The position numbers and the translations under genes were made by a program. Positions 21,160 through 31,991 of a DNA stretch of 64,000 nt are shown here, piece by piece (the first letter of the stretch is position 1; each line of letters starts with the position of its first letter). The notes beneath the pieces are model-generated. The model had not been told where the DNA came from. It saw nothing but the letters and a program-made list of their open reading frames with translations, and ran no database searches. Origin of the DNA: Seiridium cupressi (Eukaryota; Ascomycota; Sordariomycetes; Amphisphaeriales; Sporocadaceae); assembly GCA_036674765.1 (NCBI GenBank), contig JARVKI010000015.1, positions 434,001 to 498,000 on the forward strand. The letters run 5' to 3'.

Positions 21160-23756
21160 ATGTATTGGCTTCATACAATCGGCTTACTTGGGCTCGGATC
21201 CTTCACCTTGACCTATGGTTATGATGGGTCCCGCCACATTTGGTACGACACTCCCGGGACTGGGTTCAACGAAGGCCTCGCTATCGGTAATGGCCGAATC
21301 GGGGCTCTTGTTCTTGGGTCTGACACTGAGACTATCATCCTGAATGAGAACTCTGTGTGGAACGGAACGTTCCAGGATCGCATCAACAATGCCTCACTTG
21401 AAGCCTTTCCGCGGATCCGCCAGTTGCTCGAGGATGGAAATTTGACTGAAGCGGGCCAGTTGGTGTTGGAGGATATGGCGGGAAACCCAACAACGAGCCG
21501 AGCCTATAGTGTAACCAACAACCTTGTTCTTGACTTTGGTCATTCTGAGGACGATTGGGAGAACTATCAACGTTGGCTTGATACGCTCGAAGGGAATGCC
21601 GGGGTCAATTACGACTATAACGGCATAGCTTACAGGTGAGTCGGGCAGCAACAATATGATCCGTCTCGCTAATCAGACGGAAAGCCGCGAAGCTATAGCC
21701 CATTTCCCCAGTGGTATCATTGCCGTCAGGCTCAACGCCAGCGAAACCGGAGCTTTGAATGTTACGATTGGCCTATCACGTTCCCGGGGTGTCCAGTGGC
21801 AGGGGGCTTCGCTCGACAACAGTACTGTGACGATGTGTGTAGGAGGTCCGGATGCTGGCTCGATAGCTTTCTCATCCGGTGTCCGTGTAATGACAGATGG
21901 GGGAGGTAATATTCAATCTTCCTTGTTCATCCTGCAGTGGTCTGCTTCTTTATTAACTTCGGTCAGATATCAGCAGTAACGGTACCTCTTTGACCATTAC
22001 TGGTGCAACCACCGTCGACTTATTCTATGACGCTGAAACTGAATTCCAATGGTCTACTGAAAATCTATACAAAACTGCTGTCATGGATAGACTCTCCAAT
22101 GCAGTGTCAAGCGGCTTTGATACATTTAAGTCCGATTCTATTCAAGACCATAGCGAATTAATCGGACGCGTGGCTCTCAACTTCGGATCGAGCGGTGAGG
22201 CAGGGCTTCTTTCAACAGCCGACCGAATTACCAACTACCAGGACGATCCTGATGCCGACCCAGAATTTGTTGTGTTAACCTACCAGTTCGGACGCCACTT
22301 GTTAGTTGCGGCCTCTCGCGATACAGGTGGCACCCTTCTAGGGGTTCCGGCCAATCTACAAGGTGTTTGGAATGACAACTATTCGCCGCCATGGTAAGCA
22401 GAATCCCTCATCTTTCCGAGTTTGTTCCCATATGTTTACTACCAGATCATGAAATTAAGACGTATCGAAATTGAGAAATAATGCCCTAACTTAAAGGCCA
22501 GGGGTAGCAAATATACCATTAATATCAATACTGAGATGAATTACTGGCTTGCTGAATCCACAAATCTCATCGAGACGCTTCGGCCCCTGTGGGATCTCAT
22601 GGCGCGCGGTCGTCAGCGAGGGCTTGAGGTTGCCGAACGAATGTATGGCTGCCCAGGCTACGTCTCCCATCACAACTATGATATCTGGGGCGACTCTGCT
22701 CCGCATGACAACGGTACGGAATGGACTATGTGGCCATCATCCAACCTTTGGCTGCTGAGTCACATGATGGAACACTATCGATTTACTGGCGACCAGACTT
22801 TCTTGAAGGAAAGGGCCTGGGAGCTGTTTTATGACGCTGCAACTTTCTGGAACTGCTATCTCTTCGAATTTGAAGGTTACACTTCCAGCGGGCCTTCTAT
22901 TTCCCCCGAGAACAGTTTCGTCGTTCCTGATAATATGTCAGTTGCGGGCCAGAATGCGTCTATTGAAATCTCTCCGACAATGGACACTTCTCTGCTCCGC
23001 GAATTCTTCACCAATATCCTCATACTTGCATCGGATCTTGAAATTTCTACAACAGACGACGCAGTGTTATCGAACGTTCAGACTTTGCTAGACGGGCTAC
23101 GGCCAGCGCAGATAGGCCAATATGGCCAAATCCAGGAATGGCGCATTGATTTCGAGGAGGCAGAGCCTGACCACCGCCACATTTCTCACCTCTGGGACCT
23201 CTTTCCCAACAGTCGCTTCACGCCGCTCGTCAACCAAACTTTGGCAGACGCAGCGCGCGTCTCTATCGAACGCCGTCTAGCTGCTGGCGGTGCCGCCACT
23301 GGATGGTCTCGTAGCTGGGTCGCCGCCTGCTTCGCCAGACTATTCGATGGTAACCAATCCTACAATCAAACGCAACAACTTCTACAAGGTCACGTCCTGC
23401 CTAACATGTTCCACTCCATCGACGTTGGGAGTACCCTGTTTCAGATTGACAGCAACTTTGGTGTTGTTGCAGCCATCACTGAATCATTGCTCCAGAGTCA
23501 TGCTGTTGTACATTTGCTACCGGCTCTCGCCGCCAAAATCCCCACGGGTTCGGTCACGAATCTTGTGGCTCGTGGTGGTTTCGAGGTAACTATCAGCTGG
23601 GATGATGGTGCCTTGACTGAGGCCTCGATTTACTCGAGGCTTGGAAACCCTCTGAAGGTTAGGGTTGCAGGTGGTGCCGGCTTTAAAATTGACGGCGAAG
23701 AGGTCGAAAGTGTTGAGACAACTGCCGGAACCACTTATACGGTCACTCTGGCATGA
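21160..23756 (+). CDS. Secreted alpha-L-fucosidase, glycoside hydrolase family 95
   Basis: Inverting glycosidase that releases alpha-1,2-linked L-fucose from glycans, acting outside the cell. Four exons: 21160-21635, 21685-21905, 21967-22393 and 22502-23756, all in phase, 792 residues. The start is ATG 21160; the frame opens earlier at a GTG. A signal peptide is visible (MYWLHTIGLLGLGSFTLTYG). The N-terminal domain has AIGNGRIGALVLG and NENSVWNG. The core has NLQGVWND, NINTEMNYW (the asparagines that assist catalysis in this family), HRHISHLWDLFPNSRF preceded by the acidic EEAEPD segment, GWSRSWVAACFARL, and QIDSNFG with the second catalytic Asp. The first intron uses an AAAG acceptor. CreA-like sites upstream suggest carbon repression. 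Next downstream is a pseudogene and then the SDR cluster. Confidence 0.92.
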
Positions 23757-24826
23757 CCGAAGCAATATCTTTGCAGAAACATAGTGAACAAGGTATATTA
23801 ATAGTCCGCCGAATAATTTAGGCCCCAGACGGCACGGCACTTTACTTGTGCTACCTAACCATATTTTCGTATGATATCGGGGATCAGCGCAATCCAATCG
23901 CTGAAAATGTATCAGGATTTGTGCACGCCTGCTTACAAACCTAATAAGTCTGTTTGGCAAACATCACCAGAATCGTATATCAACTTCTAGAACTTAGAGT
24001 GCACAGCTTTGCATATGTACAGCCTAACTTCCGATTACTCCCATATGTTCTTGGCAGACATTGATAATCTCTCAAGGTGGCCGGATATTAGACCTTACCG
24101 TATTCCATCATGTAACCCGTGTCATCCCGAATAGCAGTGCTATGAACGCTTTCTACTTCTGAGTACACATGAAGAAGAAAAAAAGCAAAGCGGAATGCTA
24201 TGTAGATCTCTTTATCGGCTTTGGGAAATAACCGACGGGCGGTTTGCACACGAGATCCCCCAAATCCCCACCTATAGCACATGCAGGGCCCTCCGATTCG
24301 CTACCAAGAGTTCAGCAGAGGCAAGCGCCAATACCTTAAAAATTAGTACCCATGCTCCGTTGGCGTTCTACCTATATCGGGGTCCTAGGCAATGCCGCTT
24401 TAGGCTTGAGCCTGAGTGGCGCCCGTCAGCACACCATTCGAAATGAGAAATATGCATAACCGAGATAATGCACATACGGATTTCACGTAACGGACCCTCA
24501 TTATTGTGGAAAGTTTTCTTTACGGAGGGCGTCGGCCAGAGCTTGATGGCTTGATAGCGCTTCGGACAATTCCACCAAAATGCAGGGTCCTAAGACTGAC
24601 TATAATGTCGTGTTACCATATGGTCTTGGCTTATGCATAGCGAGGGCGCTATATCACCATCACAGCCAACGACGGCGGGCTCGGCGGACTGTGAAGTCAG
24701 CCTTCTACGTCTAAAAGTAAGGTATTCAACATTTCTTGTCTACCAATATTAAATAAGAGTTCCTTGCATAAAGCTTGTTGATTATCTTGCTTCTGAAACC
24801 AATGCCGATAAGGGGTTCCGGACGGC
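23757..24826. other. Intergenic AT-rich DNA
   Basis: 3' flank of the fucosidase gene. No gene-like frame; short frames at 23517-23960 (minus) and 24195-24446 (plus) have no recognisable content. Confidence 0.4.
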
Positions 24827-25282
24827 TCACTGACTGTTACTGGCAGTGTCTGCCTTGAACGGCGTCCTGTCTAACTCCGTACTGAGCGAAATAGCTCGCT
24901 GCATCTCTTCACTTTGTCGCATTTTAAATATTATCTCAGCCATGGATGCTGCCAACGCTGGATCGCTATTCATGCCTCCGCTGAGGTCGGCCATAAGGCA
25001 CTGGTCTTGACAAGCCGATACGAAGGGAGTGCACATGAGTTTTACGATATTGTCTGCCATTTCTTGCACTGAGAAAGTCGTGTTCCCAATGCCTTTGGCG
25101 ACGTCATCGTACGCAGGCATCAGGTCAGTGCCGCAAGTCCAGCCGATGACGACACCGTACAAAGCTAGGTAGTCGCTCCAGCCTTCTGAAGATAGATTGG
25201 TCAAACGGTACAACCAACACAAATCCTCCCAAAGACGTGCCGATTTACGTATCTGATTTCCGACATGGAGAGCATCTGCCAA
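24827..25282 (-). other. Orphan protein-like frame, possibly the 3' exon of a lost gene
   Basis: A 151-codon minus-strand frame with balanced, protein-like composition (segments SARLWEDLCWLYRL, YGVVIGWTCGTDLMPAYDDV, several Cys) ending in a normal stop. There is no ATG at its start: it opens after a TAA with a TTG, and I found no upstream exon, because the DNA there is occupied on the other strand by the CmcJ-like pseudogene. It could be a truncated gene or chance. No family is recognised. Confidence 0.3.
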
Positions 25283-25901
25283 ACTTCCGGAAGAATGGTT
25301 TTGAGTTTATTCAACATTCCACTTCATTGGCTACCGAACAATTCGTGAATTGCGATTCTCCAGAAGGGTGTTCTCTATATCCGATGGCTCCTCTTGAGCA
25401 TGAGGAGCAAACTTCTAACCTCGAATGTCGCTTTTCAAGGCAGAGCATTGATCGAAGATACCTATTTCCGCGAAGTAGCAGATGTAGGCAAAAGCATCAC
25501 AGGCGGTAAAGATGTACGAACCTACATCTCCCGTATTCGGGAGCAGGATACGCTTCCCGAACTTTTCGACACGTCAAAAATAAGCCGCCGCACCTGACCA
25601 GTCGCTCATTTGGATCGTGATCCCGAGACCTCTATTGCCTTCATAAAGGAGATTTTCGGTGACGAGGAGGCCGAACGACTGTTTGCCAAGTATAAACGGC
25701 ACGCCCAGGTCAACATCTGGCATGCCATTGGAGCGCCAGTCGGAAAAATGGCCTCTGTACTACATTGATAAGAGTGCCGTGCCAGACTGGAGCTACAAAA
25801 CGCATGTGGCTCGAGTCATCCCCCGGAATGACCCTCGGGCAGCTTTCAATGGCCGAGCTGCAAAGTCACACGACAGCGTATTGAAACCCGACCCTCGTTA
25901 A
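25237..25901 (+). pseudogene. Remnant of a CmcJ/AsaB-like (GA4 desaturase family) oxidoreductase
   Basis: Three frames in sequence give consecutive parts of one protein. Frame 1 has VSDFRHGEHLPNFRKNGFEF, resembling the family's N-terminal stretch about the Asp-Lys-His-Gly-Phe segment. Frame 2 (from about 25430) has EDTYFREVADVGKSITGGKD, then an in-frame TGA at about 25595, then PVAHLDRDPETS and VNIWHAIGAPV. Frame 3 (from about 25740) has KWPLYYIDKSAVPDWSYKTH. PV-x-HxD and NIWxxIGxPV..WPL are the hallmarks of this fungal family, used in secondary metabolism. The lesions seen are one nonsense codon and two frame changes, one of which might be an unrecognised intron. No intact start or end is found. 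Confidence 0.6.
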
Positions 25902-26970
25902 GTTGAAGCCTCATCTCTGGGCACTTCTGTCGTATTTTCTCTACTAGCATGCCATGAAATAGGTATAAGTTTTATTACGCGAGCAATATGGGGCTCGACG
26001 GGGCGGTCATCTTCTCTTCGTACGATTCTGACCTTAACAAAGTAACACCTCACGGCACATTCTGGAGTAACAGCGATGCTCCAGACGCGCCACCTAGGCG
26101 TTCGATTGATGATCGGTCTTGGGTGTTCTTCGACTGAGCGGGTGGTACAAGGCTCTTTATTGTGACTAGTAATTTCAGCTCATCGACCCATTAAAAATAT
26201 CTATTAACAAGGGCGTCTTCCTGTTAGACATGGTTGATTTCCATGCGATACAAACTCATAAACAATCAGTTGTATTGGCATATCTGATAGAAGCTCAAGC
26301 TCGAACTGAAAAACATGTATTGTTTGGATGAACATTTACAAGTAGCCATCAAACGTCCACTTCCGAACCGGGTCATTCGTCATCACCTTCTGTGACACTG
26401 CAATGACCGAATAGGAAATGAACTGCCTGCCCAGCTTAGCACAAGCGAGCTCTCCGCACAAACTACGCTGGACCCCTGTAACTAATGTAGATAGATGTAC
26501 CCACCTTCGCAGCTCGCTAACTATCGCTATTCCACTCTGACCATTCATGGCAATACCTGCTCCGTAAACCCGAACACCGTTTCGCTCGAGTTCCGTTCTC
26601 TCGCGTCATGCATAAATACTCATGAGCCCAGCTGCTGGGACCACGTGATAATCATCAACCGAGTTTATATCCGAGTTAAAGCAGCATCAGCGTTATGCCT
26701 CATATGGTCTGGGAAACCAGGGCGCCCTGCTACCATTCGCAAGCCCAACCTTGATCGGTGGCGGTGTCTCCACCGGGGACTGGACTATCTACCCTACGGG
26801 TAATTTCTACAGTATACGCGATACTAGCGGGCCTTATACCAGCTAAGTTATCTAGACGCAACCACGTGCCGACACGATTCCATCGTCTCCTACGTAATCT
26901 AAGGTGCATATAATACCCCAACATCCACGGGACAGCTTTGTGATCCCACCGTATATTTCCGAGCGACACC
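25902..26970. other. Intergenic DNA and promoter of the SDR gene
   Basis: No gene seen. Two CCACGTG sequences (26641-26647 and 26862-26868) lie within the 330 bp upstream of the SDR start and could be sites for a basic helix-loop-helix regulator. Confidence 0.4.
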
Positions 26971-28087
26971 ATGGCATCCTCCAATGAATCAAATCTGCCT
27001 CTGACGGGCAAGGTATTTGCCATCACCGGCGGCGCAAGCGGAATCGGGCTGGCAACGGCCAAGACCTTGTCAAGACGAGGCGCCGCCGTGGCCATTGCCG
27101 ATGTTGATCCTGAGGCAATGAAAACGGCGGAAGAACACTTTTCGGAATTACACGTCCCGTTCACGATATCTAAAGTTGATATTTCGAAAAGGTTAGACGT
27201 GGATTCTTGGATAAGCTCTACCGTGGACATGTTTGGACGACTGGACGGTGCTGCAAATGTGGCTGGCATTATCGGGAAGCACCACGGTATCACGTCCGTG
27301 GCTGAGCTTGAAGATGATGAGTGGGACAAGATCATTGCGATCAACCTGACGGGAATGATGTATTGTTTGCGCGCGGAGCTACAGAAGGTTGTGGATGGCG
27401 GGTCTATCGTAAATGTCTCATCCATACACGGATTGAAAGGTTGATGTCTCACTTCCCCAGTGAGTATATCGCAGGAAGTTAAGACTAACCGACGTTGTCA
27501 GGTTTCCCAAAACACGCAGCCTATGACGCCAGTAAACATGGCGTTATAGGTCTCACCAGAGCTGCAGCGTTGGAGAACGGCGCGCGGGAAGTCCGAGTCA
27601 ACAGCGTTGCCCCTGGTAAGGAATACATTATTACTTACGACCATTTTTGCTCTTACCTGTTGTTTCCCCTGGATTCTTAAAGCTGGCTTTGTCCTGTTGA
27701 TTATATGATACTGACCTTCGATTGTTACGTAGGTGCTATCTATACCCCCTTGATGCAGAAGAACTGGGACGCCAGAGGACGGGCAGCTGATGCACCATTC
27801 GAAGATCCGAGTGCATTCCAACGGCAAGGCACCGCGGAAGAGACAGCTAAGTCAGCAACTTCCAGAGTTATTTCATGCCCCGTGTAGCCTGTTTTTGGGA
27901 GTTTACCGGTTCCTGATCAAACGTTTTTGCTCTTAAAACTTGGTTTTTAACTCTCGACAACTTATCAAGCATGCTAGAAGAAGCAAATACTAACTCTAGA
28001 TGTTGTAGTGTGATAGCTTTCTTGTTGGGACCCGAGAGTACTTTTGTCAGTGGGAGTGTATATTCGGTGGATGGAGGCTGGGTCTAA
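26971..28087 (+). CDS. Classical short-chain dehydrogenase/reductase
   Basis: NAD(P)-dependent oxidoreductase; substrate unknown. Four exons: 26971-27439, 27502-27615, 27733-27850 and 28009-28087, in phase, 259 residues, the usual length. The nucleotide site TGGASGIG is at residues 19-26. VAIADVD places an Asp at the end of strand beta-2, favouring NAD over NADP. NVAG stands where NAG is usual. The active site has NVSSIHG and AYDASKHG (Tyr-x-x-x-Lys), followed by RVNSVAPG, and the C-terminus reads VDGGWV. The last donor is GTCAGC, a weak site. The start context is ACCATGG. It is the first gene of the SDR / regulator / dioxygenase / transporter group, 249 bp before the regulator and on the same strand. 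Role inferred as oxidation of an imported hydroxy compound. Confidence 0.9.
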
Positions 28088-28172
28088 ATCCCTCGCTCAG
28101 TAGAAAGTCTGTGTGTGAAATGGCACTTGAGTCCCTCATCACCCGGCTCACTGGTCTCGTGGCATATAGTGA

Positions 28173-28188
28173 ATATATATATATATAT
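28173..28188. repeat. (AT)n microsatellite
   Basis: A short AT dinucleotide run between the SDR and regulator genes. Confidence 0.7.
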
Positions 28189-28336
28189 GTATTAGCTCAT
28201 AATCGCTTTGATTGGCGATGGCCGCCAGTCCACCTAGTTGGGTGAGTCCTGAGAAGTGGGTCGTGACTATGCCTAAGAACGGCTTGCCTTTCACGCCGAC
28301 CCAACTTAACTTAGGTTGTTTGTTTTCGGATAGCTC

Positions 28337-30127
28337 ATGGCTCAAAGTGCAATCCATAAACATCGTCGCGAAGCCACTTTTCCGCTTGACAGGTATCGCT
28401 CCGAATCGCAGTCCATGGGGCGTCGACCAACAGCTTGTCGAACATGCGCGGCAATCAAAGCTGTCTGTTCTAAAGAGGCCCCTTGCGCACGATGCACGCG
28501 TCTTTCGCTCCAGTGTAGCCTGCATCTGGCATCGCTTGCACAATCGGGAAGCGTTGGACCTGGTCCGTCCCATGGCACTCGGATCCGCCATCCCAAAACA
28601 TCGACTGGCTGCTTGAACTGTCGGAGGAGGAGAAAGAAGTGCGACGAGGCCCGACCAGCATGTGGGGATTGTACTAGACTTGGACTTCCATGTCTACCAC
28701 GAATCGATGGCAGTGCACCGTCGTCATTGTCGGACGTGGGAGCGGTGGCGGCAGAACCCTCTGCAGCCGTTCCTCAGCCGGCTTTCGACTGGATTTCGGT
28801 CATCGACGAAGAGTATCTATCCGAGTCTTCTGCAAGAGGATCGAGCTTAGCTAACAGCAGTGCTCTCGACGTGCAGCCGGACAGCCGCGCCAGTGACGAT
28901 GTGACCGTGATCAGAGAAGGTATCACAATTCCATCCACTGCTCTTGGCAATCTAGCAGGCATTACGCCGGCCGTGTTGCAAGATTGGACGACTGGAGAAT
29001 GCCACCTGCTTAATCATTTCTTACAATCAGTAGCTCGCTCTCTTGTTCTCGTGCGGGATGCAGAGAACCCCTTCATAAACGTTGTCATACCCATGGCCTT
29101 CGAGAACGTCGCTGTCCGGCACGCGTTGGTTGGTCTCTCAGCCTGCCACCTTGCCAGAACATATCCAGACTTTGAACGCAACCTCTTGAGGCATCGAAGC
29201 CATGCTCTACAATGCCTCAAGACGGAGCTAAATTCGCCTACCAATATCACTTGGTCACTTGCTTCGACGCTCATGTTGTGTCTTCTCGAAGTAAATTTCA
29301 AAAAAGGTTCCTGTTGTCAAGATGGATCTGACAATTATTAGATATGCGCGGGCGATTCTAGGAGATGGCTGTTGTATCTACACGGTGCGAAGGCTCTACT
29401 ATCAGGATCCAAACAGAAGACACTCCCTGCTCCTCTGGATTTTCTGGTCGACCTCTTCGACTACCTCTGCACCGTGGCAGGCATCACCTCGGATAGTACA
29501 CCCATGCCCTTCTGTAGGAAACTGGGGCTACTCAAGTCTGGTCCGTCTGGAATTCATCCCCTCTTCGGCATCGCATCTCAACTTTACACGAGTCTAGCAC
29601 ACGTCAATCAACTGGCGTCGAATCAAGGCACTAGCAGTCATTCTATACAAGCTAGCTTCCGGAAGGAGGTTGAGGCCATCGAGCTTTCGCTGCAAAGTTG
29701 GTCGCCGCTTGAAGCTGCCAGCAAGTCCCCTGAGATGGCCGAAGCCCGAGCTGCCGCCTTCGCCGTCCAGTGGGCGGTCGTGCTACGACTTCGCGAGGTG
29801 GCGCCTCTTCTCGTCGAAACTGAACACAACCAGACCCGAGGACCTGTTGATCATATTATTTCTGCGTTATCTCTGATTCGTCCAGGGTCACAAACGGAGG
29901 CACACATGCTCTTTCCTCTTTTCATGGCTGGCGTCTTCAGTAATACCAAGGCCGCACGGCTTACACTGGAGTTCAGAGTTAATCTCATGAGAAACAACAT
30001 TGGATTTGGTAGCATTGCGAATGCGCACCAGACTCTGGATGAAGTATGGAGAAGAGCTAACAGAGGCGAGACCTACCATTGGAAAGACCTGATGCGCAGC
30101 AAAATACCGGGTATGATTCTATTCTAG
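28337..30127 (+). CDS. Zn2Cys6 transcription factor with two binuclear zinc clusters
   Basis: Two exons, 28337-29290 and 29342-30127, in phase, 579 residues. Two complete six-Cys clusters lie in one exon. The first has C34, C37, C44, C50, C53 and C60, starting GRRPTACRTCAAIKAVC, and is poor in basic residues. The second has C92, C95, C102, C109, C112 and C119, starting CLNCRRRRKKC, the canonical DNA-binding form. Both share a CTRLxLxC tail, suggesting internal duplication. The remainder resembles the fungal TF middle-homology region (VRHALVGLSACHLA, LMLCLLEV). A second possible start is M27 (28415). The 3' end is taken at the first stop; a further short exon cannot be excluded. It sits inside the SDR/dioxygenase/transporter group and is probably its local regulator. 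Confidence 0.87.
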
Positions 30128-30195
30128 CGTTACAATATTGCTCTGGAAATCTTCATATTTGCTACCTAACATGGCACATTCTATCAAACTTCAAC

Positions 30196-31258
30196 TTAAT
30201 AATGCTTGGCGCCAGCCAATTTCAATAGCTTGTCACTCATCTCAGGCAGCTCTAGTGGTTGGTCTCGGTCTCTTGGATCTCTTGTTCCATCTTCGAGGTA
30301 AGTCTCGGTTGGCCTAGGGACGATATTATCGTGAGGCCAATGTGTCGTCCCCCCAAATTTCTCGAACATTGACTTCTTCACAACAAGCTGATCCGGACTG
30401 GCGAGCCGTGCTGGAGTGTAGGCTGCATATATAACTGTCCGGATTTGGTTGCTGTTTCCTGTCGGCTCAGCACCATAATGGATAACCCGGCTATCCCAAA
30501 GGATCAGATCTCCCACATCTGCGCACACCTTGTGCGGTTGGATACCCTTGCCATGGAACCAAGCCAGCTGCTTCTCGTTGAACATATATCGATCAAGTGG
30601 CTCCCAAGTGCTCTTGTCTGTCTGAGTATCGAAGAATTCGTCGTTGAGCGCGTGCGAACCTGGATACACAACGAGACCGCCATCTTCGGGACCGCTCGGT
30701 GAGAGGTTGAGGATGCCTTGGACGCAGTGCAAGCCCCGGCGTAGGGGGCTCTGATCTATATGTTCCCAAGCGCCTTTTCGAGGAATATCCTTCCGGTTTG
30801 GGAGGGTGACGTTGAGACTGTCGAAACTGACCAGAAGCTCTTCCGTTCCCCAAAGCGTGGAAAATGCATCGAGAACTCCAGGTTCCAGCCTTGCATCCCA
30901 CACGAACTTCTCGTGTGCTACGCAGTATGAGGAAAATGTGTTAATCTTGCTCTGTACTGGTAGGTTCTCCTTCACCCAAGTGGAAGGGTCCTCAAAATCG
31001 AGCGCTGTGTCGAAGGATTTGAGCCAAGCGTAGGCTTTCTCCTGGTAGTGAACCGCACGATCTCGAGGAATAGCCCCCTTGACGACTGCGAAGCCCTTCT
31101 TCTGGAGATCCGCCCTCCAATCGTTGTATTTTGGGCTTTGGATAGGTTAGCAACATGACGTACCAAATTAAACATTTTCTCGCTCACCTCACGACATCGC
31201 CAATTGGAGCTGATTTCAGCTTTGGTGAGCTGACTGGTGATATAGCGCTTGGAGCCAT
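30196..31258 (-). CDS. Phytanoyl-CoA dioxygenase (PhyH) family protein
   Basis: Fe(II)/2-oxoglutarate-dependent oxygenase, expected to hydroxylate a small organic substrate. Two exons on the minus strand: 31258-31188 and 31135-30196, in phase, 336 residues. The iron ligands are visible as H149-x-D151 in GAWEHIDQSP and H243 in DSRVIHYG. R256 (NQIRTVIYAAY) would hold 2-oxoglutarate. GGLVVYPGSHAL is typical of the family. The short first exon (MAPSAISPVSS...) joins with an AAAG acceptor preceded by a good TGCTAAC branch point. It converges with the regulator gene (68 bp apart) and diverges from the transporter gene over 733 bp that contain four CCGTCGT motifs. Substrate not inferable. Confidence 0.88.
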
Positions 31259-31991
31259 CGTAGAATCAATAAGGCGAATGTGTATACAATGGGATGGATC
31301 TCGTTGTATTTTTTGCGATTCAAAGCCACCTCACACTCAGAATATATCAACAAAGTATGCCGTCGTAGAGCAGTTCAGTGGCAACATGTCACCGTCGTTC
31401 TCAGGAATGCCTGACGACATTGCGGAGGTGGATCGCGAAACTAATCACACTGGAAGAAAGACTGGGCCGAGGATTAGGCATCGTTCGGTACAGCTCACCC
31501 TATCAGTTCAAGTTGATACACCGCGTCCACTAGTTAGCCAATCATGAAACAAATACACCGTCGTAACTTGGATTTTCCGTCGTAAGCTAAGGCCTAGTCT
31601 CGCATTTTACTAGCACTATCAGTAACTCCGCCAGGCTAAACTGATCTGAGATCGGAAAGTCGTGAAACTCTCCCGCGGGCTTCCGACCAATACAGACTCC
31701 AACCGTTCAAAGCAGATATTATCAAGGGTGTCATTTCCGCTCGATATACCATTATCTCAACATGGTACTGGGCATGGATAGAAAGGTGTGCGGCTATGGT
31801 TCACCCCCATCAGTGCACATTATCCGCCTAGTGTGAATCTCTTATCTAGGAAGATACTCAATACAAAGGACAAGGCCGACGTTGTCTCTTTTCAAAAATC
31901 TTATAAGGATGCAGGAGATCCCTGTGTAAGGATCGCACGTAGACTCAAGGCCAACTTCATAGCACTGCTATCATCCTCGACATCAAGCAAT
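31259..31991. promoter_or_regulatory. Divergent promoter shared by the PhyH-family and transporter genes
   Basis: The 733-bp region holds four copies of CCGTCGT on one strand at 31360-31366, 31392-31398, 31558-31564 and 31577-31583; three continue with A. An 8-bp palindrome CCCGCGGG (31672-31679) is also present, which contains CCG/CGG half sites of the type bound by Zn2Cys6 proteins. They are probable sites for the regulator encoded next door; this is inference. Confidence 0.5.
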
